Below, piece after piece: positions 1-6,185 of a stretch of DNA of 7,891 nt. Position 1 is the stretch's first letter. Each line of letters begins with the position of its first letter. The stretch is from Micavibrio aeruginosavorus (GTDB lineage: Bacteria > Pseudomonadota > Alphaproteobacteria > Micavibrionales > Micavibrionaceae), in the NCBI GenBank assembly GCA_003241285.1, contig QFOT01000103.1, positions 1-7,891 on the forward strand, read 5' to 3'. The notes below the pieces were generated by a model. That model had not been told where the DNA came from. It made no database searches and saw nothing but the letters and a program-made list of their open reading frames with translations. A program made the position numbers and the translations under genes.

Positions 1-117
1 AGCGTTTTTTCAGTTTTTAATCTAATTTCATATATTTGGCTAACTATTTATTTTAATTGCATTTTTTGGTTAAAATACAGTATCTTGGAGATCTCATTAA
101 CTTTTGTTTGGGAAAGC
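1..117 (+). other. AT-rich leader upstream of the large methyltransferase gene
   Basis: This gene-free stretch is strongly AT-rich. A run of six T at 5-10 right after AGCG could be the tail of an intrinsic terminator whose hairpin lies left of the window. A promoter for the gene at 118 is expected here, but no convincing pair of -35 and -10 boxes stands out. TAAAAT at 71-76 is a possible -10 without a good -35 partner. Confidence 0.3.
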
Positions 118-2793
118 ATGGGCAGGTCTATCCTTACATCGCTAAAATCAGGACATCGCAAAGCCATTGGGCTTGCGAAGGATTCCGTGGCCCCGCCTCA
201 GCAGGCCAGCGAGGCTTCCAAACGCGCCATACGTGCAAAATTCAAAGACGAACGTCTGAAGCTTTTAGAGAACGTCCCCTCCCATATCATCAAGAAAGCA
301 TGGTTCACTATGTCCCATATGCTCCTCGATGATGGAGCCCATGTGATAGATGCCGGCTGTAATGACGGGTCGATGACCTATGCCATATCATCCCTTTTCC
401 CGAACATCAAAGTAACCGGCATTGATCTTGACGGGCAGACTTTAGCCACCGCTGAGAATAGCTATCAGCGTGATAATCTTGATTACCGCCGCGCCAATCT
501 TTTTGAAAGCTTCGCCCCCGCAGGCAGCGTCGACGCCATCATAAACTCTTTCGTCCTGCACGAAGTTTACTCTGAATCGCTGTACAATGAACGCCTGATA
601 TCAAAGCTGCTCGAACGTCAATATGAAGCGCTCAAGGATAACGGCTATATATTGATCCGTGACTATGTTCTTCCCTCTTCAGGTGAATATGTTCTGATAG
701 AATTGAAGGATAAAGGGTCTTCCAGCGATGACATCGAAAAAATGTCCGAAGCGGATTTCCTGATCTGGTATTCGGAGCATGCGCGTTCTAAATCCGAAAC
801 AGATGGCGCAGGCTTCTTTATCGAAGAACTGCCGCCGAATTATCCCGGCACAAAGCTTTTCCGCCTGCCTATCAAATGGGCCTATGAATTTATTCTTCGC
901 AAAGACGACCGGGTTAAGCTTCAGCAGACATTGAGCAAGGAATACGCGTTTTATACAGAACGTGAATTCCGCCGCGAAATGGCGAGCCTTGGAGCGCGTG
1001 TCGTCTACACCGCCCCTCACTGGGATGAAGGCTTTATCAAAACCCGCTACGACGGAAAAATCCGCATGTATCGCGAAGACGGCACACCCATGGGGCCGCC
1101 GCCTACCAGCTATATTATCGTGGCCCAGAAGGTCGCGGAGAAAACCAGCCAGATCTTACAGGAACGCCGTACATCACGCGGGAAAACCGGAAAAATTCAT
1201 CTTCAATCCGTGCGTGACGAAAAAACGGGCGAGATAGTCGATATCGCCAGCCGCGATATGGAGATTGCGGAAATCATTCCTTATCGCGTGACTCCGGAAG
1301 GCCAGTTAAAGATCTATCTGCATGAAGCCTTGCCCCGCGGCCTCGTTAATTCGGTTCCCCGGATCGGCAAAAATCTGGACGGGCGTAAATGGTCCGGCCA
1401 TATGACAGAAGCCATGGCAATGCCGCTCGAAAATATTCGCGGCTATGTCGATCATCCGATCAACGAATTCCAGAAATTCGCCATCAAAGAAATCGGCGTC
1501 AAACCGTCACTGGATGCCTCCCTTCAAAAGGGTCCGGGCTTCTTCCCCGACCCCTACCGCATAGATGAACGCATTGAAACCTGGTATTACCGCGTCGAAG
1601 ACCATCACCAGACCTTCGAGCCTAAAAATGTTCTCTATGATATCGAAGGGTTTTCCAGCAAAGGCCAGATCCGCGAGTTTGACGCGCAAGCGATCATGAA
1701 TGCTATCACGGTCGGCTACCTGCCGTCCTCCCGCCTCGAGCCGCAGCTTTTGGCGCTCCATCAGATGCTGAAAATACCGACAGAAGTATGGGAAGACCTG
1801 CCTATTCATTTGAGCGAGGTCCCGGCAGAAGAAGTTGAAGATATCAGCAAGATCGTCAAGCAGATGACGCTCAACGATAACCGCTTTAAGAATATCAAAG
1901 GCTCCGCAGGTAATATCCGTCTTGTTCAATCGGTCTTCGTTGACGAAGGACGAGATCAGGGCGGCGGCATGACCAATCTTGCCGCACGCGATATGGAGTT
2001 TATCTTTCAGGAAGATAACACCGTGAATACCGCCGTCGTATTGCCGCTTGTGAAAGACTTGCAAGGCGAAGTGCTGGCTGGCATCGTTTCCGAATACCTG
2101 CCTGTCCCGCAAAGATATAAAGGAAACGGCCTGACCCAAACCCTGCCAAGCTTTACGCTTCCGAAAGAAATTACCGATATTGATGCGGCGCGCCGCTATA
2201 TCGCGGATAAATTCATGGTAGACGCCAAATTCGTCGCCCGGATGGGGGAAAGCTATTACACCCATGTGGGAATGACCCCTCACCGCATATATCCGTTTGT
2301 CGTCACGAATATGAAAAAAGCCTTCAATGGCCGCTATCAGGGCGTGACCGGACTGTATCCACTTTATAACCTGTGGAAAATGCTCTACTGGGACAATTCG
2401 GAGAGCTTTATCGCGTCTACCGCCCGCACCTATAAAAACCTTTGCCAGGACAGCACCTTAAGCGTCCGCTGGGATTTTGACGTCAAGCTTGCAGGTTCGG
2501 AAATGAGTAACCGTATCATGAACAGCGAGATGAGCATGGGCAGCGAGCATGCTCCATCCAGCAATGGCTCCGGCGCCGTTATCATTCCGCCGTTTGGCCC
2601 GGAAGCCCTCAATGCCGAAGACCAGCCCGATGCTTCTAAAGACGGTAAATCGGGGCGCGGCGACAAGGGCAAGCTATCCGGCACATCAGGCTTCGGCGGC
2701 CCGAATGACGATGTCATGGGCGGTGATTTTAAAGCTACGAATTTACGCGACGGACCATCCCTTGGCTCCCTGCCCGCCCCTCGCGCCAAGTGA
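118..2793 (+). CDS. Large SAM-dependent methyltransferase with two degenerate Nudix-like modules and a disordered tail
   Basis: I chose the ATG at 118, which gives 891 residues. An in-frame TTG at 85 would add 11 residues but has no Shine-Dalgarno site; the ATG has a weak GGGA 4 bases upstream. Residues about 55-190 are a class I SAM-dependent methyltransferase: motif I VIDAGCNDG (76-84), acidic strand VTGIDLD (99-105), motif IV DAIINSFVLHEVY (139-151) and LKDNGYILIRDYV (172-184). Then come two related modules, about 359-497 and 597-731, both containing A(S/A)RDME. Each ends like an ADP-ribose-pyrophosphatase-type Nudix domain: FQKFAIKEIGVKPS then GFFPDPYRIDERI, and AARRYIADKFMVDA then GESYYTHVGMTPHRIYPFVV. 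The catalytic REUxEE glutamates are missing. From about 794 the tail is rich in Gly, Ser, Pro and Asp. No signal peptide or membrane segment is visible. The methyltransferase call is firm; the Nudix relation is inference, and the substrate is unknown. Confidence 0.85.
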   Translation: MGRSILTSLKSGHRKAIGLAKDSVAPPQQASEASKRAIRAKFKDERLKLLENVPSHIIKKAWFTMSHMLLDDGAHVIDAGCNDGSMTYAISSLFPNIKVTGIDLDGQTLATAENSYQRDNLDYRRANLFESFAPAGSVDAIINSFVLHEVYSESLYNERLISKLLERQYEALKDNGYILIRDYVLPSSGEYVLIELKDKGSSSDDIEKMSEADFLIWYSEHARSKSETDGAGFFIEELPPNYPGTKLFRLPIKWAYEFILRKDDRVKLQQTLSKEYAFYTEREFRREMASLGARVVYTAPHWDEGFIKTRYDGKIRMYREDGTPMGPPPTSYIIVAQKVAEKTSQILQERRTSRGKTGKIHLQSVRDEKTGEIVDIASRDMEIAEIIPYRVTPEGQLKIYLHEALPRGLVNSVPRIGKNLDGRKWSGHMTEAMAMPLENIRGYVDHPINEFQKFAIKEIGVKPSLDASLQKGPGFFPDPYRIDERIETWYYRVEDHHQTFEPKNVLYDIEGFSSKGQIREFDAQAIMNAITVGYLPSSRLEPQLLALHQMLKIPTEVWEDLPIHLSEVPAEEVEDISKIVKQMTLNDNRFKNIKGSAGNIRLVQSVFVDEGRDQGGGMTNLAARDMEFIFQEDNTVNTAVVLPLVKDLQGEVLAGIVSEYLPVPQRYKGNGLTQTLPSFTLPKEITDIDAARRYIADKFMVDAKFVARMGESYYTHVGMTPHRIYPFVVTNMKKAFNGRYQGVTGLYPLYNLWKMLYWDNSESFIASTARTYKNLCQDSTLSVRWDFDVKLAGSEMSNRIMNSEMSMGSEHAPSSNGSGAVIIPPFGPEALNAEDQPDASKDGKSGRGDKGKLSGTSGFGGPNDDVMGGDFKATNLRDGPSLGSLPAPRAK

Positions 2794-2814
2794 ATATTTT
2801 AAAGTAAATCTTTA

Positions 2815-2843
2815 GGGACTTTTCTCTTAGGCTGATCTATATA
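2815..2843 (+). promoter_or_regulatory. Candidate promoter giving a leaderless transcript
   Basis: GGGACT (2815-2820) keeps the GAC core of the TTGAC-type -35 box. It is followed by a 17-base spacer and TATATA (2838-2843) as -10. Six bases later comes the A of the ATG at 2850, so transcription would start on or next to the start codon. No Shine-Dalgarno site lies before that ATG, which fits a leaderless mRNA. The -35 match is weak. Confidence 0.45.
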
Positions 2844-2849
2844 GCTTTC

Positions 2850-3695
2850 ATGTCAGAGATTTCCGTTTTCAACCGTGACCATTTACGCCAGCAGCGAAAG
2901 CGCGCACTGCAAGATTTTGTCCGGCACGGTTTTCTTTTTGAATGGGCCTCCGATCAAATCATCGACCGGCTACAGGATATAAAAAAGAATTTTCCCGTTG
3001 CTTACGGAATAGGCAATCGCACGCCCAAAGACTTCTGGGTCAACCTTAAATCGTTGAAACAGATTGAAACCCTGCTCGTCTGCGACGCTGTAAAAGGCGA
3101 CATTATAGCCGATAACGAAATTCTCCCTTTTCAGGAAAATTCAGCAGACCTGATTATTTCCCTCTTGGATTTACACACCGTAAACGATCTGCCGGGAACG
3201 TTAACCCAGATTAGAAGAATTCTTAAACCCGACGGCTTGTTCATTGGCTGCATGCTTGGCGGGGAAACTCTTTATGAGCTGCGCGAAACACTGATGCAGA
3301 CAGATATCGAAATGTCATCAGGAGCCAGCCCGCGCGTAGCCCCTTTCGCCGACACACAGACCGCCGGTGCCTTGTTACAGAGAGCAGGATTTTCCTTGCC
3401 GGTTGTAGATTCAGAAATTATCCGCGCCTCTTACCAAACCATGTTCAACCTGATGGCCGATCTGCGCGGCATGGGAGAAAGCAACATTCTCTCTTCGCGC
3501 AAGAAAACATTTACCGCTTCGGGATTTTTTGCCCGGGCGGCGGAATACTACCAGAGAAACTTTTCCGAGCCGGATAACCGCGTCACGGCGAGCTTTGAAA
3601 TTATCTTCATGATCGGCTGGGCCCCGCATGAAAGCCAGCAAAAACCGCTTCGCCGGGGCAGCGCCGAGCACAGCCTGTCGGAATTTCTCAAATGA
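2850..3695 (+). CDS. NDUFAF5/BioC-like SAM-dependent methyltransferase family protein
   Basis: The 281-residue product has the usual build of alphaproteobacterial proteins related to mitochondrial NDUFAF5 and to BioC. It begins FNRDHLRQQRKRAL (7-20). The post-motif segments are LPFQENSADLIISLLDLHTV (92-111) and IRRILKPDGLFIGCMLGGET (121-140). A family-typical segment RVAPFADTQTAGALLQRAGF (162-181) follows. NDUFAF5 modifies an arginine of a complex I subunit and BioC methylates malonyl-ACP; which role applies here is not visible. The oddity is motif I: the expected LDLGCxTG-like strand and glycine loop reads AYGIGNRTPKDF (51-62), and the following acidic strand is LLVCDA (75-80). SAM binding may therefore be altered or lost. 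The gene overlaps gloB by four bases (ATGA at 3692-3695), implying translational coupling. Confidence 0.88.
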   Translation: MSEISVFNRDHLRQQRKRALQDFVRHGFLFEWASDQIIDRLQDIKKNFPVAYGIGNRTPKDFWVNLKSLKQIETLLVCDAVKGDIIADNEILPFQENSADLIISLLDLHTVNDLPGTLTQIRRILKPDGLFIGCMLGGETLYELRETLMQTDIEMSSGASPRVAPFADTQTAGALLQRAGFSLPVVDSEIIRASYQTMFNLMADLRGMGESNILSSRKKTFTASGFFARAAEYYQRNFSEPDNRVTASFEIIFMIGWAPHESQQKPLRRGSAEHSLSEFLK

Positions 3696-4408
3696 CTATT
3701 CACATCATTCCAACGCTTCAGGATAATTACACCTATATCGTCGAAGTCGATGATAGGGCGATCATCGTCGATTGCGGAGAAGCCGGCCCTGTCATAGATT
3801 TTATAAAAAAGAATAATATTAATCCCTCGCATATTTTATGCACCCACCATCATGGCGACCATGTCGACGGCTTGGCGGCATTGAAAAAAAAATATCCGGA
3901 CATGCAGATTTACGCGCCCGAAAAAGATATATACCGCATACCTCTCGCAGATCACGGACTTAAACCGGATGAGACTATTTCTATCGATGGCATAGAGATC
4001 AAATGCATTGAAACGCCGGGCCATACAAAAAATCATCTTTGTTTTTATTTACCGGAATTAAAATCCGTTTTTAGCGGCGACGCCCTGTTCTCTTTAGGCT
4101 GCGGCAGACTATTCGAAGGCGACTATGAAGATCTATTTTACTCGATGCAAAAATTAAAAGACTTACCCGATGACACGATGATTTATTGTGGGCACGAGTA
4201 TACAAAAGCCAATTGCCGCTTCAGCCTTTCCGTTGAACCGGATAATTTCCGCTTACTGAAAAAAATGAAGCAGGTCGAAGAATTAAGAGCAAACGGCCAG
4301 CCGACGATTCCCGTATCTTTGGGCGAAGAAAAATCGACTAATTTATTCCTGCTAGCCGATAGCATAGAAAAAATCGCGCAGCTGAGGCAACTGCGCGATC
4401 AATTCTGA
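3692..4408 (+). CDS. gloB: Hydroxyacylglutathione hydrolase (glyoxalase II)
   Basis: This 238-residue metallo-beta-lactamase-fold enzyme hydrolyses S-D-lactoylglutathione to D-lactate and glutathione, the second step of cytosolic methylglyoxal detoxification. All metal ligands are visible: THHHGDH (51-57, giving H52, H54, D56, H57), H111 in PGHT, D130 in SGDALF, and H168 in YCGHEYT. The family signatures GCGRLFEGD (136-144) and PTIPVSLGEEKSTN (204-217), which contact glutathione, are intact. The length is slightly below the usual 250 or so, and the protein looks complete at both ends. The ATG overlaps the TGA of the upstream methyltransferase gene, and a weak GGAA (3680-3683) lies inside that gene. 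Its last codons contain a perfect inverted repeat that probably terminates the convergent gene. Confidence 0.96.
   Translation: MTIHIIPTLQDNYTYIVEVDDRAIIVDCGEAGPVIDFIKKNNINPSHILCTHHHGDHVDGLAALKKKYPDMQIYAPEKDIYRIPLADHGLKPDETISIDGIEIKCIETPGHTKNHLCFYLPELKSVFSGDALFSLGCGRLFEGDYEDLFYSMQKLKDLPDDTMIYCGHEYTKANCRFSLSVEPDNFRLLKKMKQVEELRANGQPTIPVSLGEEKSTNLFLLADSIEKIAQLRQLRDQF
4368..4399 (-). terminator. Intrinsic terminator of the convergent minus-strand gene, inside gloB
   Basis: A perfect 9-bp inverted repeat, ATCGCGCAG (4373-4381) and CTGCGCGAT (4391-4399), has a 9-base loop. Read on the minus strand, the GC-rich hairpin runs straight into six T (complement of A 4368-4373), the classic intrinsic terminator layout. 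On the plus strand no T-run follows directly, so it should act mainly on transcripts from the gene at 4430-4858. It lies wholly within the last codons of gloB. Confidence 0.7.
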
Positions 4409-4429
4409 AATCTTTAAATATTTAGAGGT

Positions 4430-4858
4430 TTATTCCTCGCCACCGGATTGTGGCTGTCCGCCTTGCGGACGGCGCACGGGACGGCGCTGAAATCCACCCT
4501 GACGCTGCTGCGGGCGCGGGTTTTGAGGGCGGTCATTATTGCCGGAAACTTCAGACATATTGCCGGCATTATCATCTTCACCGGAATTACCGCCGATAAA
4601 ATCAGGCAAGCCTGAGCCGCTACCCGGACGGCGGTTCGATGAACGGTGCGGCGGGATCGGGATCGGGCGCTGTGTCATGTCATCACGTTCGCTGACCGCA
4701 ATCTCTATTTCAAGACGCGCAGCTACTTTGCGCAGTTCGTGCGTAGCTTCCTGAAGACGCTCACGCGCTTCGGGATTTTTCTTTTGTCCGCTCCAGCTCT
4801 CATATGCCTTGATGCAATCATCAGCGGCTTCTTTCAAACGGGTTTCAATTTCATCCAT
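4430..4858 (-). CDS. Hypothetical protein with helical N-terminus and disordered Arg/Gly/Pro/Gln-rich tail
   Basis: I do not recognise this 142-residue protein. The start at 4858 is supported by AAGGA (4866-4870) with a 7-base gap. Residues 1-58 are charged and predicted helical, with a likely coiled-coil stretch ARERLQEATHELRKVAARLE (31-50). A proline-rich hinge RPIPIPPHR (64-72) follows. The remainder is low in hydrophobic residues and built from Arg, Gly, Pro, Gln and Asn, ending in an RGG-like part such as RQGGFQRRPVRRPQGG (119-134). That composition suggests an intrinsically disordered tail that could bind nucleic acid; this is inference. There is no signal peptide or membrane helix. It has its own promoter candidate just upstream and a terminator inside gloB, so it can be transcribed alone, or by read-through from bdhA. 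Confidence 0.8.
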   Translation of the reverse strand: MDEIETRLKEAADDCIKAYESWSGQKKNPEARERLQEATHELRKVAARLEIEIAVSERDDMTQRPIPIPPHRSSNRRPGSGSGLPDFIGGNSGEDDNAGNMSEVSGNNDRPQNPRPQQRQGGFQRRPVRRPQGGQPQSGGEE

Positions 4859-4879
4859 CGTTAAATCCTTAATATCTCT

Positions 4880-4898
4880 GCCCTTCAGGGCGAAGGGC
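4880..4898. repeat. 7-bp dyad overlapping the predicted transcription start
   Basis: GCCCTTC (4880-4886) and GAAGGGC (4892-4898) are perfect inverted arms around a 5-base spacer. No T-run follows on either strand, so a terminator is unlikely. The transcript start predicted from the promoter at 4901-4929 would fall near 4894, inside the right arm, so a DNA operator is more plausible than an RNA hairpin. Confidence 0.4.
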
Positions 4899-4900
4899 GT

Positions 4901-4929
4901 ACACTACTCACTTGTTGGCTCTCGGTCAA
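4901..4929 (-). promoter_or_regulatory. Promoter candidate for the hypothetical gene at 4430-4858
   Basis: On the minus strand TTGACC (4929-4924) matches the alphaproteobacterial TTGAC -35 box. It is followed by a spacer of exactly 17 bases and TAGTGT (4906-4901) as a weak -10. Transcription would start near 4894, about 36 bases before the ATG at 4858. No terminator is visible between bdhA and this site. Confidence 0.5.
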
Positions 4930-4972
4930 TCAAGTTCGGGCATTATTAATAAGCACGCCTTAAGCCCTTGAT

Positions 4973-5758
4973 TTAACCAGCCACCCAGCCGCCATCTATT
5001 GAGAAAGCGGAACCCGTTACATTTTTTGCCGCATCGGAAGAAAGATAGACGACCATCTCGCCGATTTCTTCCGGTGTTGTGAATTGAATCTTTGCCTGTT
5101 TTTCAGACAACATTTCTTTCATAACATCATCAGTAGATTTTCCTTGGGCCGCAGCCTTATCATCGATCTGTTTTTGTATAAGGTACGTTAAGACCCAACC
5201 TGGACAAATCGCATTACAAGTAATGTTATCATGACCCGTTTCCAAGGCCACGACTTTAGTTAACCCGACAACGCCATGCTTGGCAGCGACATACGCAATC
5301 TTCTCTTTCGACGCGACAAGCCCGTGGGCAGAAGCAATGTTGATAATTCGCCCAAAATTGCGCTTACGCATGCCTGGAAGCGCTGCTTTGACACCGTAGA
5401 AAACGCCCGACAGATTAGTATCGATCACTGCCTGCCATTTTTCGACAGGAAAGTCTTCCGCTTTGGATGTGAACTGGATACCCGCATTATTGACAAGGAT
5501 ATCAAGCCTGCCCATCTGCTTTTCAGCCTCGATAATCATTTTCTCGACGGAGTCATATTTTGAAATATCGGCTTCCAGAAAAATACATTTTACGCCGTGT
5601 TCTTTTTCGATACCGGCCCGCTCTTTTTCAATCGCGTCTTTATCGCCAAAACCGTTGATGACGATATCGCATCCTTTGGAAGCCAGCGTTTGCGCGATGC
5701 CCAAGCCTATACCGCTCGTAGAACCTGTAATGAGGGCGACTTTACCATTTAATGACAT
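4973..5758 (-). CDS. bdhA: 3-hydroxybutyrate dehydrogenase (short-chain dehydrogenase)
   Basis: This 261-residue classical SDR enzyme oxidises D-3-hydroxybutyrate to acetoacetate with NAD+, in ketone-body and polyhydroxybutyrate breakdown. It has the nucleotide loop TGSTSGIG (11-18), NNAG (90-93), and the catalytic tetrad N115, S143, Y156 and K160 in SAHGLVAS and YVAAKHG. Substrate residues typical of bacterial 3-HBDH rather than generic SDRs are present: Q95 in NNAGIQF, H145, K153, W188 in CPGW and Q195. The family's usual TPL after CPGWVL reads TYL here. The length is normal and the C-terminal GGWVAG is intact. Its ATG overlaps the TAA of the upstream DUF1192 gene by one base (TAATG), and its AGGA site (5767-5770) lies inside that gene, so the two are co-translated. 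No clear terminator follows. Confidence 0.95.
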   Translation of the reverse strand: MSLNGKVALITGSTSGIGLGIAQTLASKGCDIVINGFGDKDAIEKERAGIEKEHGVKCIFLEADISKYDSVEKMIIEAEKQMGRLDILVNNAGIQFTSKAEDFPVEKWQAVIDTNLSGVFYGVKAALPGMRKRNFGRIINIASAHGLVASKEKIAYVAAKHGVVGLTKVVALETGHDNITCNAICPGWVLTYLIQKQIDDKAAAQGKSTDDVMKEMLSEKQAKIQFTTPEEIGEMVVYLSSDAAKNVTGSAFSIDGGWVAG

Positions 5759-5955
5759 TATTCATTTCCTTTATTGGTTTTAAAAAAATTGGCGGCGGCA
5801 TTTTTATGCGCTTCTTTTTTGATGATTTCAGCTTCAGCCCGAAGAATTTCGGCCTTAAGGTTTTCGATATATTCTTTAAGTTCATCGATGGAATAATTAT
5901 CCAGCGATTTAAGCAGCTTTTTGGGCTTGCGGGGATCAAGGTCGTCTTCAAACAT
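5758..5955 (-). CDS. DUF1192 family small protein
   Basis: This 65-residue protein matches the DUF1192 pattern found mainly in alphaproteobacteria. It has an acidic start MFEDDLDPRKPKK, then SIDELKEYIENLKAEI (22-37), then a charged helix ending in AAANFFKTNKGNE. Residues about 22-50 should form one long amphipathic, probably coiled-coil helix. There is no membrane segment. The molecular function is unknown for the family. Its stop overlaps the bdhA start (TAATG), making it the first gene of a two-gene operon. No Shine-Dalgarno site precedes the ATG. A promoter with its -10 box only six bases away suggests a leaderless mRNA. A longer ORF in another frame (5742-6065) was discarded because it lacks any family features. 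Confidence 0.88.
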   Translation of the reverse strand: MFEDDLDPRKPKKLLKSLDNYSIDELKEYIENLKAEILRAEAEIIKKEAHKNAAANFFKTNKGNE

Positions 5956-5961
5956 AAAAGT

Positions 5962-5990
5962 AAAATAGGCCGCTGCCCCTGCCTTGGCAA
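5962..5990 (-). promoter_or_regulatory. Promoter of the DUF1192-bdhA operon, predicted leaderless
   Basis: On the minus strand TTGCCA (5990-5985; five of six to TTGACA) is followed by a 17-base GC-rich spacer and TATTTT (5967-5962; four of six to TATAAT). Six bases later comes the A of the ATG at 5955. With no ribosome-binding site present, transcription probably starts at the start codon. Confidence 0.6.
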
Positions 5991-6018
5991 CAGATGAAAA
6001 CTTGGCAAGCGGTGAAAA
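5983..6018. repeat. Tandem 18-bp direct repeat over the -35 box
   Basis: Two adjoining units, 5983-6000 and 6001-6018, both read CTTGGCAA, four variable bases, then TGAAAA; they match at 15 of 18 positions. The first unit contains the -35 box of the DUF1192-bdhA promoter (complement of 5985-5990). The arrangement suggests paired binding sites for a regulator, by position only. Confidence 0.5.
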
Positions 6019-6024
6019 TATGCC

Positions 6025-6052
6025 ATAAAACAGCCATTTAGCCCTGTTTTAT
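6025..6052. repeat. 9-bp perfect dyad in the divergent bdhA/trcR control region
   Basis: ATAAAACAG (6025-6033) and CTGTTTTAT (6044-6052) are perfect inverted arms with a 10-base spacer. Flanking ATGCC (6020-6024) and GGCAT (6061-6065) extend the symmetry after an 8-base offset. The dyad lies between the two divergent promoters, next to the -35 region of the trcR promoter. It fits an operator; a hairpin acting on read-through RNA is the alternative. Confidence 0.5.
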
Positions 6053-6058
6053 AAAATG

Positions 6059-6088
6059 CTGGCATTGCCGCTCCGGTTTGGCTATAAA
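6059..6088 (+). promoter_or_regulatory. Promoter candidate for trcR
   Basis: CTGGCA (6059-6064; four of six to TTGACA), an 18-base spacer and TATAAA (6083-6088; five of six to TATAAT). Transcription would start near 6095, leaving an untranslated leader of about 90 bases before the ATG at 6186. Confidence 0.45.
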
Positions 6089-6185
6089 AGACATATTCCA
6101 GACATGGTTGATAACTTAAACCATGGCGATCCGCGAAAAAAAGCAGATCGGCAAAAGGATCAATTTATTCAAAACGGAGCTTAAG

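Noticed and set aside
85..117. Upstream TTG start for the large methyltransferase
   Set aside because: TTG is a rare start, no ribosome-binding site precedes it, and a true ATG with a weak site lies 33 bases downstream.
1507..2283. 258-codon open frame on the minus strand
   Set aside because: It lies wholly antisense to a convincing coding frame and its translation shows no domain logic.
4961..4968. Terminator directly after bdhA
   Set aside because: The GGGC/GCCC and TCAA/TTGA matches near here form only an interrupted stem with a long loop and no T-run.
5742..6065. 107-codon minus-strand frame overlapping the DUF1192 gene
   Set aside because: It overlaps a recognised family in another frame, runs over the promoter and repeats, and has no family features.
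6123..6185. Longer trcR starting at the ATG at 6123
   Set aside because: The ATG at 6186 has a good CGGAG site and yields the family's usual N-terminus; 6123 has none.
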